From CAJQHT01 sp038123275 (GTDB lineage Bacteria; Pseudomonadota; Alphaproteobacteria; Rickettsiales; UBA1997): a stretch of DNA of 64,000 nt. Location: assembly GCA_038123275.1 (NCBI GenBank), contig JAYORG010000001.1:175054-239053 (forward strand), written 5' to 3'. The notes under the pieces were generated by a model. It was not told the origin of the DNA, did not search any database, and saw only the letters and a program-made list of their open reading frames with translations. Below are positions 24,713-33,490 of this stretch, piece by piece. Position 1 is the stretch's first letter, and each line of letters starts with the position of its first letter. Both the position numbers and the translations under genes were made by a program.

Positions 24713-25972
24713 TTATTCAGATTTCTTAAATATTGCCACAATCTCAATATGAGAAGTGTAATAAAATTGATCAATGGCATTAATCATCTCTAATTCAAAG
24801 CCATTATCAATTAATATTGTAGCATCTTTGAAGAAAGAGTTCAAGTCGCAAGATACCATAATGATATTTTTAATATCTGATTCAACTAATTTTGAAATTT
24901 GAGATTTAGCACCATTTCTAGGAGGGTTTATTATGACAAGATCATAATTGGTTAATTCATTTTTGCGTAAGGGGTTAGAGGCTAAATCACGACTTTTGGC
25001 TAAAATTTTATGAGTTAAATTATTTTTTCTAGCATTTTGATTAATGCAGTCAGCCATTTTTTTATCCCCTTCAAAAGCATCAATTCTATCAATTTTATCA
25101 ATAATAGAAAAGCTGTAAGTGCCAATGCCAGAGTAAAGATCAATAGCATTTTTAATATTATTACTGGCAATAAATTCTAATATTTGGGAAATTATTTCCT
25201 TTTGTCCTTTGGCGCTAGCTTGCAAAAAAATATTACTTGGCAAGTCAATTCTAATATTATTTAAAGTTAGGCTTGGTTTTGAAGCTTGATAAACAAGAGT
25301 AGTTTTATTTTTAATTTTGTAGCCTAGGTTAATATTTCCTGCATTTTTAGCAAAATCAGCTAATTGGTTGCTAATTTTAGTGGAAATATTGCTTTTCTTT
25401 AGTCCAAAAACTACATCAATAATATTGTCAAATTTACAAACTGATATTGTTTCAATAAAATTGATTGGCAGTTTATTTAAAAGATTTTGTAATGGCATAA
25501 TTAGTGCCTCAATATCTTTTTCTAGCATTAGGCAGTGCTTTATTTCAACTAGGTCATGACTATTTTGAGCGTAAAAACCCAAATTATTATCATTCGTAAC
25601 ATGAAATTTTACACGACGACGTGAATTTTTACCAATTTCAATAAATTTAAGCTCGTTATTTGCTTTAATCTCATTTCTAGCAAGTAGGTTTGAGATATTC
25701 TTTTTCTTAAAATCCAAATAAAAATCATGCTTTAAATGTTGTAAAGAGCAGCCCCCACATTTGTCAAAATATTCGCATGTCGCTTTCTGCCTAAACTTGC
25801 TTTCTTCAATAATTTTATCAATTTGAGCGAGAGTAAATTTGCTGGTTTTTTTAGATATTTGCGCTTCAACCACATCACCAGTGATTGCTCCTTGAACAAA
25901 GATTTTATTTTTGTCTTCATCAAAGCCAATTCCATGGCCAATATTTGAAATATTTTCTATTTTTAACTGCAT
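24713..25972 (-). CDS. RlmD/TrmA-family rRNA or tRNA (uracil-5-)-methyltransferase
   Basis: 419 residues. A short TRAM-like N-terminal domain (GIGFDEDKNKIFVQGAITGDVVEAQI) precedes the 4Fe-4S cysteine motif CEYFDKCGGCSLQH near 67-80. The SAM-binding domain has NAIDLYSGIGTYSF (about 278-291), INPPRNG (about 350-356) and the catalytic Cys in MVSCDLNSFFKDA (about 374-386). The iron-sulfur motif and domain order match RlmD-type 23S rRNA m5U methyltransferases; which uridine is modified cannot be told. Intact. Confidence 0.88.
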   Translation of the reverse strand: MQLKIENISNIGHGIGFDEDKNKIFVQGAITGDVVEAQISKKTSKFTLAQIDKIIEESKFRQKATCEYFDKCGGCSLQHLKHDFYLDFKKKNISNLLARNEIKANNELKFIEIGKNSRRRVKFHVTNDNNLGFYAQNSHDLVEIKHCLMLEKDIEALIMPLQNLLNKLPINFIETISVCKFDNIIDVVFGLKKSNISTKISNQLADFAKNAGNINLGYKIKNKTTLVYQASKPSLTLNNIRIDLPSNIFLQASAKGQKEIISQILEFIASNNIKNAIDLYSGIGTYSFSIIDKIDRIDAFEGDKKMADCINQNARKNNLTHKILAKSRDLASNPLRKNELTNYDLVIINPPRNGAKSQISKLVESDIKNIIMVSCDLNSFFKDATILIDNGFELEMINAIDQFYYTSHIEIVAIFKKSE

Positions 25973-26399
25973 TTTATAAGGGTTGTTCAGGTTTTAAAGC
26001 CATGTTTACAGAGAATTCCATAAAATACAGTTAATTTTCTATTTTTTTCATTAAAAAGCGCCAAAAGGGGTGGATGTGCATAAGGTGAGTTATTAATATT
26101 ATCTTCCAAGGCTTGTTATACCAAATCCCATCTTTAATGGCGCATTAGATTCATCATCTTCTAACTCAGAATCATCCAAGAAATTTAATGATGTATATCC
26201 TGATACAACATCAAATTTCTTAAATGATTCTGAATCAGAATCTAATAAATCTAATGTGCCATTAAAGATGGGATTTGTTATTAAATATGGCTGTAAGCTT
26301 GTTTTATATATGAATAATAGATAAAAATCTACTTATTGCTTGCATTATGTCAAACAAATTGGTAATTTAACATAACAGATATTAACATAATCATTTTAT
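25973..26399. other. Gene-free stretch holding a fold-back element
   Basis: No gene seen between the methyltransferase and the lipoprotein candidate. The main content is the fold-back element described at 26122-26277. The rest is AT-rich spacer, with the promoter for the downstream gene presumably in the last 100 bases. Confidence 0.5.
26122..26277. repeat. Fold-back element 1 (long imperfect palindrome)
   Basis: Arms 26122-26151 and 26248-26277 pair over 30 bp with one mismatch (first 20 perfect), and pairing continues in patches towards the centre. The centre is GTATATCCTGATAC at 26193-26206, identical to the centre of the second fold-back element at 35531-35544, although the arms of the two elements are different. 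Both elements are preceded by TTATACCAA. Confidence 0.75.
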
Positions 26400-26702
26400 A
26401 TGGCATCTAAGGCAAGTAGAATATTGATTAGAAAATTACTAATTTTATCAATTACAACTGGCTGCGCTTCAAAAGATGAAAATATACAAGATATCTACTA
26501 TTATCCAGGAAGTTTCTACTCTCCAGAATATTTTGCCAAAGCTCAAAGAGAGCCATATACCTTAAATGAATGTAAAGAGGATTGCGTAACATTTGTCATA
26601 AGGCGCAAATTTTACGATTCTTATGCTAAGCAATATACCGATTTAGGTCTAGAGTTTCCTTACCCAAGAAGAGAGGGGATGGAAGGTGTTTTATATCCCT
26701 AA
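26400..26702 (+). CDS. Small putative lipoprotein
   Basis: 100 residues. A basic start (KASRILIRK) is followed by a hydrophobic stretch and ITTGCAS, a near lipobox with Cys at about residue 22. The mature part is rich in Tyr and Pro (YYYPGSFYSPEYF) with two further Cys close together (NECKEDCVTF) that could form a disulfide in the periplasm. I do not recognise the family. Probably anchored to the outer or inner membrane. Confidence 0.6.
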   Translation: MASKASRILIRKLLILSITTGCASKDENIQDIYYYPGSFYSPEYFAKAQREPYTLNECKEDCVTFVIRRKFYDSYAKQYTDLGLEFPYPRREGMEGVLYP

Positions 26703-26718
26703 ATTATCATTATAAAGA

Positions 26719-27105
26719 TCAGTTAATAAATTTTTCAATTAATGCTATAATAGCACCAAGGCTTATTATTGTAGTTAGCATTGATATCTTTATTTCTTTT
26801 CTTATATCAGTTGATTCAGCTTTTAATTCCTTTCTTATATCAGTTGATTCAGCTTGCAGTTCTTCTCTTATAGCTGCTGATTCTATTTTTAATTCATCTT
26901 TTGTCGACAAATTACTAAGCAGAAACTCTTGATGATCCTTAATTGCATCAGCAATAATTACAGCCTCTTCTTCTTTTTCTTTCTTTTTCTTTTCACTGGA
27001 TGATGTAGCAATATATGATTTTACAAAATCATATTTACTAAAATTGGCATTAGATTTAGCGGTTATTGGCAATTGTGACTTTGTTCTTAGCTGGGCTTTT
27101 TTCAT
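26719..27105 (-). CDS. Bdr-like coiled-coil protein with C-terminal membrane anchor
   Basis: 128 residues; a paralogue of the protein at 51867-52250. Both share NFSKYDFVKSYI and IIADAI in the N-terminal part, then heptad repeats, then a C-terminal transmembrane helix (here MLTTIISLGAIIALIEKFI). This copy has repeated ESTDIRKELKAESTDIRKEIK units encoded by a 33-bp tandem repeat. The layout (repeated charged coiled coil plus tail anchor) resembles Borrelia Bdr proteins and DUF1640-type proteins. Function unknown. Confidence 0.7.
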   Translation of the reverse strand: MKKAQLRTKSQLPITAKSNANFSKYDFVKSYIATSSSEKKKKEKEEEAVIIADAIKDHQEFLLSNLSTKDELKIESAAIREELQAESTDIRKELKAESTDIRKEIKISMLTTIISLGAIIALIEKFIN

Positions 27106-27180
27106 AATGGGTTTGTTTTTAGTTAATATTAATTTGGTGAATTAATGTTAATCTTAATTATTTTCTGGAATTGGTATAAT

Positions 27181-27948
27181 TTATTTTTTCTTTGTGGTTT
27201 TGGTTTTTTTAGTAGAAGTTTTTTTAGCAATCTTTTTAGTTGCAACTTTTTTTGCTACACTAGACTTGCCAGCAAGCTTAGCAATAATAGTTTCGCCACC
27301 AATCATTCTTTGGCCAATTAAGGTTTTAATTTCGCTATTATCTGGTAAGTAAATATCAGTTCTACTACCAAATCTAATAATTCCGTAAAGATCACCAGCT
27401 TTAACTTCGTCACCTTCTTTTAACTCATTAAAAATTCTTCTAGCAACTAAGCCAGCAACTTGAGAAAAGACAATTTCTTGATTATTTTTAGTTTTCAAAA
27501 CAACAGAGCTTCTTTCATTTTTGTCACTAGCATCTTCATCATTGGCACTTAAAAATTGACCTTCTTGATATTTAACTTGTTTTACCACGCCAGATGTTGG
27601 AACACGATTTACATGAACATCAAAAACATTTAAAAAAACACTAATTTTAGTCCATTTAGCTTTTTTATCTAATTTTAATTCTTCTGGTACAAATGCATTT
27701 TTTTCAATAGCATTTACCACCCCATCAGCAGGGCTAATAATGTCATTGTCATCAGCCAAAGTAAAACGCTCAGGGTTTCTAAAAAAATAAACACACCATA
27801 ATGTTAAAATAAGGCCAATCAACCCTAAGGTAGAACTAAATAAAGCAAAAAAGAAAGCAACCCCAGCAAAAATGGCAATAAATTTATGACCTTCCTTATG
27901 AATTGGTACTAATAAAACTTTTTTTAGATCGCAAATGACGTTACTCAT
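27181..27948 (-). CDS. psd: Phosphatidylserine decarboxylase
   Basis: 255 residues. Makes phosphatidylethanolamine from phosphatidylserine at the inner membrane. N-terminal hydrophobic segments (FIAIFAGVAFFFALFSSTLGLIGLILTLWCVYFFRNPER) are followed by SPADGVVNAI and DVHVNRVPTSG, and the self-cleavage/pyruvoyl site is GSRTDIYLP near 205. Family members of this short type are about 215-232 residues; here an added Lys/Thr/Ala tail of about 30 residues (KKVATKKIAKKTSTKK) follows. Intact. Confidence 0.95.
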   Translation of the reverse strand: MSNVICDLKKVLLVPIHKEGHKFIAIFAGVAFFFALFSSTLGLIGLILTLWCVYFFRNPERFTLADDNDIISPADGVVNAIEKNAFVPEELKLDKKAKWTKISVFLNVFDVHVNRVPTSGVVKQVKYQEGQFLSANDEDASDKNERSSVVLKTKNNQEIVFSQVAGLVARRIFNELKEGDEVKAGDLYGIIRFGSRTDIYLPDNSEIKTLIGQRMIGGETIIAKLAGKSSVAKKVATKKIAKKTSTKKTKTTKKK

Positions 27949-28023
27949 ATTTAAATATTAATTTGTAATTGGTTATTAAAAGAAGTTTTTTATTTTCTGC
28001 AATAATGATCAGTGAACTTAGCA

Positions 28024-28080
28024 TTAATAATTAACTGTGCAAGTTTATTTTTTATCTCTTTCTTAGACATTCTGGGTTCT
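28024..28080 (-). pseudogene. Possible duplicated remnant of the clpB 3' end
   Basis: Read on the minus strand this short stretch gives SKKEIKNKLAQLIINA, close to LIQKEIENKLAELIVSG at the end of ClpB just upstream (28212-28265). At the DNA level the segment around 28037-28070 matches the clpB 3' region with few changes. It looks like a decayed partial duplication; too short to be sure. Confidence 0.4.
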
Positions 28081-28154
28081 ATTGAGTTTTGTAAAATTAT
28101 TTTAATAAGCCAAGTGATATGAATCATCAATCGCAAGATTAAACTTCAATAAAG

Positions 28155-30722
28155 CTATCGAATACAAATCTGATTATCTTTAGATGATACACTAATATTT
28201 TGACCTTGTATTAAGTTTCCTGAAACAATCAATTCTGCAAGTTTATTTTCAATCTCTTTTTGAATTAATCTTTTTAAGGGTCTGGCACCATAAATTTCGT
28301 CATAACCTTTTTCTGCTAGATAATTTTTTGCTAGTTCATTAATATTAAGTTTTATGTCCTTCTCCTTTAACCTTTTTTGAATTTTATCTAATTGAATTTC
28401 AACAATTTGTTTCATATGTTCTTGTTTTAATCTTTCAAATAATAAAATTTCATCTAAGCGATTAATAAATTCTGGTCTAAAATAGCTTTTAACATTTTCC
28501 ATTACACCATTAAATAATTGCTCATAATTTTTACCATCCCATTTTGAGATAATATCAGATCCTAAATTTGATGTCATAATTATAATACAGTTAGAAAAAT
28601 CAACAACTCTACCTCTAGAATCAGTTAAGCGACCATCATCAAGCATTTGTAGTAAAATATTAAATACATCTCTATGGGCTTTTTCAGCTTCGTCAAATAA
28701 AATAACCTGATATGGGCGTCTACGAACCGACTCAGTTAACACCCCACCTTGATCATAGCCAACATATCCTGGAGGCGCACCAATTAATCTTGATGTGGAA
28801 TGTTTTTCCATAAATTCTGACATATCAATTCTAAGAATTGCACTTTCATCATCAAAGATAAATTCAGCTAAAGCTTTGCATAATTCCGTTTTTCCAACAC
28901 CAGTTGGTCCTAAAAATAAGAATGATCCAAGAGGGCGGTTTTCATCTTGCAAGCCAGATCTAGATCTTCTAACAGCATCGCTTACTGCTTTAATAGCTTT
29001 ATCTTGTCCAGCAACTCTTTTATGGAGTAATTTTTCCATATTAACAAGACGTTCTTGTTGGGTTGAAAGCATTTTTTCAACAGGAATTCCAGTGCTTTTA
29101 GCAATAACTCCAGCAATATCTTGTGGAGTTACTTCTTCATCTAATAAAGATCCAGATTTTTGTGTTTCAGATTCTTTAATCTTATTGGTTAAATCTGGTA
29201 TGATACCATAAGAAATTTTACTAGCTTCTTCTAAATTATTTTCTCTTTGAGCTACCTCTAAATCATATTTAGCTTTTTCTAATTGTTCTTTTAAATCACT
29301 AACTTTATTCATATTAGATCTTTCTGTTTGCCAAGAAGAATTTAAATCAGCCGCCTCTTTTTCTAGCTCTTCCAACTCTTTTTTGGCTTCTTTTAGTCGA
29401 GTCTTAGAGTTTTCATCTTTTTCTTTCTTTAAGGCCTCTAATTCAATTTTTAATTGAAATATTTTTCGATCCAATTTGTCCAAAGCTAAAGGTTTGCTAT
29501 TAATTTGCATTTTAATGGCGCTTGCTGCTTCATCCATTACATCAATTGCTTTATCTGGTAAGAAGCGTCCGGTAATATAGCGGCTAGATAATTTAGCAGC
29601 AGCTAAAATAGCACTATCTTGAATTCTAACCCCATGATGTGTTTCATACTTATCCTTAATGCCACGTAAAATAGAAATTGTATCTTCAATAGTTGGTTCT
29701 TTAATATAAACTTGTCCAAAACGACGTGCTAAAGCAGCATCTTCTTCAATATATTTACGATATTCGTCTAATGTTGTAGCGCCAATACAATGTAAAGTGC
29801 CTCGGGCTAATGCTGGTTTTAATAAATTAGAAGCATCCATAGCTCCATCAGTTTTTCCAGCTCCAACAAGCAAGTGCAACTCGTCAATAAATAAAATTAT
29901 TTTTCCTTGTGCTTTTTCAATTTCTTTTAAAACGGCTTTTAATCTTTCTTCAAACTCACCACGAAATTTAGCGCCAGCAATTAAAGACCCCATATCAAGA
30001 GACATTAATTTTTGGTCTTTTAAATTATCTGGCACATCATTATTAACAATTCTCATAGCCATTCCTTCTACAATGGCAGTTTTTCCAACTCCAGGTTCGC
30101 CAATTAAAACAGGGTTATTTTTTGTTCTACGAGATAAAATCTGAATAGCACGACGAATTTCCTCATCTCTGCCAATAACAGGGTCAATTTTTCCCTCTAA
30201 AGCATTTTTAGTTAAATCAATAGCATATTTATTTAAAGCTTGGTAGGAATCTTCAGCTGACTCATTATCTACACTATGACCAGCTCTAATTTGTTTAATG
30301 GCTTCTTTTAGAGATTCTTTAGTAACACCACCAGCTATTAAAATTTTTGCTACTTCATCATTTTTATTTTCTAATATTGCTTGGACAATTCTTTCAACGC
30401 TAACAAATTGATCTGAATTTTTTTTAGCTAATTCTTCTGCTTTAACAGTTAAAAGAGCAACTTCTTGACTCATCGAAATATTAGAAGCTCCAGAGCCACT
30501 AACTTTAGGAAGTTTTCCTAATATTTCTTCATTAGCTGTTCTTATTAAAGTAGGGTTACCAGATGCTGCTTTAATTAACTCCTGAGTAAATCCAGATTCA
30601 TCATCTAAGGCTGCTTTTAATATATGAGTTGAGCTAAGTTTTTGATTGCTATTTGAGAGAGCTATTCTACCAGCATTATCAAATAATTGTTTTGCTTTAT
30701 TAGTGTATTTTTCTATATTCAT
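28155..30722 (-). CDS. clpB: ATP-dependent disaggregase ClpB
   Basis: 855 residues, full length. Clp N-terminal repeat domain (residues 1-150), first AAA module with GEPGVGKT (about 203-210) and FIDELHLLVGAG, the long middle coiled-coil domain (about 400-530), and second AAA module with GPTGVGKTELCKALAE (about 603-618) and the VILFDEAEKAH Walker B. With DnaK it pulls proteins out of aggregates after heat stress. No clear heat-shock promoter was read. Intact. Confidence 0.98.
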   Translation of the reverse strand: MNIEKYTNKAKQLFDNAGRIALSNSNQKLSSTHILKAALDDESGFTQELIKAASGNPTLIRTANEEILGKLPKVSGSGASNISMSQEVALLTVKAEELAKKNSDQFVSVERIVQAILENKNDEVAKILIAGGVTKESLKEAIKQIRAGHSVDNESAEDSYQALNKYAIDLTKNALEGKIDPVIGRDEEIRRAIQILSRRTKNNPVLIGEPGVGKTAIVEGMAMRIVNNDVPDNLKDQKLMSLDMGSLIAGAKFRGEFEERLKAVLKEIEKAQGKIILFIDELHLLVGAGKTDGAMDASNLLKPALARGTLHCIGATTLDEYRKYIEEDAALARRFGQVYIKEPTIEDTISILRGIKDKYETHHGVRIQDSAILAAAKLSSRYITGRFLPDKAIDVMDEAASAIKMQINSKPLALDKLDRKIFQLKIELEALKKEKDENSKTRLKEAKKELEELEKEAADLNSSWQTERSNMNKVSDLKEQLEKAKYDLEVAQRENNLEEASKISYGIIPDLTNKIKESETQKSGSLLDEEVTPQDIAGVIAKSTGIPVEKMLSTQQERLVNMEKLLHKRVAGQDKAIKAVSDAVRRSRSGLQDENRPLGSFLFLGPTGVGKTELCKALAEFIFDDESAILRIDMSEFMEKHSTSRLIGAPPGYVGYDQGGVLTESVRRRPYQVILFDEAEKAHRDVFNILLQMLDDGRLTDSRGRVVDFSNCIIIMTSNLGSDIISKWDGKNYEQLFNGVMENVKSYFRPEFINRLDEILLFERLKQEHMKQIVEIQLDKIQKRLKEKDIKLNINELAKNYLAEKGYDEIYGARPLKRLIQKEIENKLAELIVSGNLIQGQNISVSSKDNQICIR

Positions 30723-30856
30723 AATATTAAAGTAAAATTATTAAACTAAAATATTGAAAATTTAGTATTTACTACAATCAATTTAATAATTTTTACAATA
30801 ACTTCAAGATCATTTCATATTGATTTGTAAAATATCCTTAAATAACATCAATTTTT

Positions 30857-30991
30857 ATGAGTACAACTACAGAAAATACAACAAAATCCAATTCTAAAAA
30901 GAAAGCACTTACTGCAAAAGAGCAAAGAGAAAAAAAACTACAAGCAGCTTTAAGAGAAAATTTGCTTAGAAGAAAAAAGCCTTCATCTTAA
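30857..30991 (+). CDS. Very small basic conserved-type protein
   Basis: 44 residues, MSTTTENTTKSNSKKK followed by ALTAKEQREKKLQAALRENLLRRKKPSS. The second half resembles a short alphaproteobacterial protein family (pattern ...RLxEALRxNLRRRK...) of unknown function; this comparison is from memory. It has a start in front of a clean 45-codon frame between clpB and the HExxH protein. Confidence 0.55.
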   Translation: MSTTTENTTKSNSKKKALTAKEQREKKLQAALRENLLRRKKPSS

Positions 30992-31020
30992 GACCTATCA
31001 ATAAACTACTTACATATTAT

Positions 31021-31049
31021 TTGCATTATTTACCATAATATTGTAGAAT
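31021..31049 (+). promoter_or_regulatory. Predicted promoter of the HExxH protein gene
   Basis: TTGCAT (31021-31026) and TAGAAT (31044-31049) with 17 bases between, about 36 bases before the ATG at 31085. Read from sequence only. Confidence 0.45.
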
Positions 31050-31084
31050 AGCCATTGGTTTTTAGTAATAATTTATGTAAGATT

Positions 31085-33466
31085 ATGTCTAAAAGAAAAA
31101 AGAACCTTAATTCAGGATATTCTTCAAGAAGAAAAGGAGTTAGCCCTAAGTCACATAACACCAAAAAAGGTGAATCTAGAAAATCTACACGTGAAACAAA
31201 AGAAAGAAAAAGCTTAGGACAAAATGAAAGATTAATGCTGGAAGGATATGTTATATCCAACATTCAAAATGCTTTAAATAGGAACGCTTCTACTTCACCA
31301 GATACTGGTGGTATTAAGTTATATACACAAAAGCAGTGGCAAAGAAAAATTATGGCCACAATGTATGAATCATTAGATGGTATTGATGTAGATTCCTCTA
31401 TCACACAAGAAAATTATTATAAAAATAAAGTTAAAACAGCAATACGTAAATTACGCAAATCCGGACCAAAAGTAGTAAAAGATGGAGCAAAAATTATTGT
31501 TAGTGCAATGGCTTTATGTTCTATATATGCAGCACTGCGTATGGCAAATGGTAATAATGTAGATGAAATATCTGACGAAATAATACAAATGGCAGATTTT
31601 ATGGTAACAAATGTTCCAGCAGCTGGTTTAGCCATAACAGGTAACCCTGCATTGGCCATGCTTTATGTTGGTTTAGCTAATACACCAACTGTAAATGCCC
31701 ACAGTACCAAGAATAAGGGTAATTCTAGAAGAAAAAATACTAAGAAAAAAACTAAAAAACCAGAAAATACTAATGATAAGGTTGTAGAGGTAGAGATAAA
31801 CCCAAGAGGATATTCACAAGACACCATGTCTAGCATGACCACAAACATAGTTGGTGATTTAGATTCTAATGCAGAGGTATTAGCTGTTGATAAGGCAGCT
31901 TCGGGAGTAGATAACCCAAGAATTCTGGACAGATATGATTTGGAAGAACTTAGATGCCCCGATGATAGAATTTTTATTGCCTCTGGATCAGGTTCAGACT
32001 GGTATATATCTTTTGATGGCTTAAGGCCATTAAGTGAATTTGATTCTAATAAAATAATAAAGACACCAGCATTAACCTTGGTAAAAAGAGAGCAGCTACA
32101 AGGTTTTGTAAGTCGTGATGATAAAGTTGGTTTTAAAAAAATGATGCTTAGTGCTAAAAAAGATCTAAAACAGCAAATTAAATTAAAATACGGATTTTCA
32201 AGAGTCTTAATTGAGCCTGATCAACTAAGAGAAGCCATGGTTAATGGTGATTATAGTGTATGTGTAAAAACATTAATAGATAGGATGTTAGGTAAAAAAT
32301 TATCGGATAAACAAACGCAAGAGATTGCTGCCAAAATAGTCCCTAAGTTACAAGAAATAGCAATGGCATCTTATTATAGAGTAAAAGATAATAAGGGGTT
32401 TAACATGGATCATATCATTGATGAACCAGAGTTTGATCATGATTTTAGCAGGGAAGTACTAAGTGTAGTACCAAACATATTATTTAGTAAAAAAAATATC
32501 AATTCTTTATGGAGCCAAGTTAAACAACAAGATTTATCAGCAAAAGATTCTGATAAATTACTAAATAGTTTCCGCAACACAGAATATCAAGCCCTTTCAG
32601 GAGCAAGATTTGATGATAGAGTTACAAAATACAGAGAATTTTGTTCTAAAAAACAATCAATGCAGGTTATTTTTACCAAAGAACATCTTGGTCCTTATGG
32701 TCGGACTATCTCTCATTTTCCAGATATGATAATGATAGCAGGTGATGGATTTGAAAAATACGATCAAAAATTTAGCACAACTCACGAACCTATTCATTGG
32801 GCAGATCATAATATGTGTGTCGTAGATTCTAATGGCAATATCAATGCCAGAGGCTATGAGTCGTTAGAGCCATGCGCCAAAGGCATTAAAAATCTTACTA
32901 GTAAATTACAAGATGGTTTTGCTTTAGACAAAGAAAATTTTGAAAAAAATTATGGCAAGACCGAATTAAACGTATATTTACCACGTTTTGAAGATGTACA
33001 TCAATATTCTACACAAAGAGGATCTTATGAAATTATACCAACATTTACTCAAAATTTAGATCCTACAACTTTTGTAGCAATTGTACCAAATACAGCAGTA
33101 CTTAGGTCATACACTTTATTTGATGATGGACGCGATGAAACCAGGCTATACCAGGCTATAATGCAATGCAATAAAGATGCTATTAACTCAATAGTAAGTA
33201 ATAATCCAGATGTTTTAAATTCTAAATATGATGGTATTACATTAAGAACATTACCAGCTATTATGGTAGAATATAATTATGATCAATTAGTAGATAAATC
33301 TTATAAAAAAAGCGGAAAATCTAACAAAGATAGTTATGAAAATATTAGAGATTTCGTAAATAAATTATCCATAGATAATAAAGATAAACCTAAAAAGCCA
33401 AAATCTTCAATTGAAGTTTCTACTGCTGAAGCAGTAGATTCTAATGATAGAGAGCCGTCAAGATAG
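31085..33466 (+). CDS. Large putative zinc metalloprotease-like accessory protein
   Basis: 793 residues from ATG 31085 (a TTG at 31055 is less likely). The first 50 residues are strongly basic, as in the TPR-ankyrin protein at 7037. Hydrophobic segments lie at about 135-155 (KIIVSAMALCSIYAALRMA) and 175-205. The most telling part is MIMIAGDGFEKYDQKFSTTHEPIHWADH (residues about 550-580): an HExxH motif followed by a WADH that recalls the HExxHxxDH of lethal-factor-like and Pro-Pro-endopeptidase metalloproteases. A Glu-rich ESLEPC follows about 25 residues later as a possible third ligand. The last 120 residues contain an ankyrin-like unit. Protease activity is inference; a chance HExxH cannot be excluded. 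Confidence 0.6.
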   Translation: MSKRKKNLNSGYSSRRKGVSPKSHNTKKGESRKSTRETKERKSLGQNERLMLEGYVISNIQNALNRNASTSPDTGGIKLYTQKQWQRKIMATMYESLDGIDVDSSITQENYYKNKVKTAIRKLRKSGPKVVKDGAKIIVSAMALCSIYAALRMANGNNVDEISDEIIQMADFMVTNVPAAGLAITGNPALAMLYVGLANTPTVNAHSTKNKGNSRRKNTKKKTKKPENTNDKVVEVEINPRGYSQDTMSSMTTNIVGDLDSNAEVLAVDKAASGVDNPRILDRYDLEELRCPDDRIFIASGSGSDWYISFDGLRPLSEFDSNKIIKTPALTLVKREQLQGFVSRDDKVGFKKMMLSAKKDLKQQIKLKYGFSRVLIEPDQLREAMVNGDYSVCVKTLIDRMLGKKLSDKQTQEIAAKIVPKLQEIAMASYYRVKDNKGFNMDHIIDEPEFDHDFSREVLSVVPNILFSKKNINSLWSQVKQQDLSAKDSDKLLNSFRNTEYQALSGARFDDRVTKYREFCSKKQSMQVIFTKEHLGPYGRTISHFPDMIMIAGDGFEKYDQKFSTTHEPIHWADHNMCVVDSNGNINARGYESLEPCAKGIKNLTSKLQDGFALDKENFEKNYGKTELNVYLPRFEDVHQYSTQRGSYEIIPTFTQNLDPTTFVAIVPNTAVLRSYTLFDDGRDETRLYQAIMQCNKDAINSIVSNNPDVLNSKYDGITLRTLPAIMVEYNYDQLVDKSYKKSGKSNKDSYENIRDFVNKLSIDNKDKPKKPKSSIEVSTAEAVDSNDREPSR

Positions 33467-33490
33467 AGATCTTGAGATAGATACTGTTAG

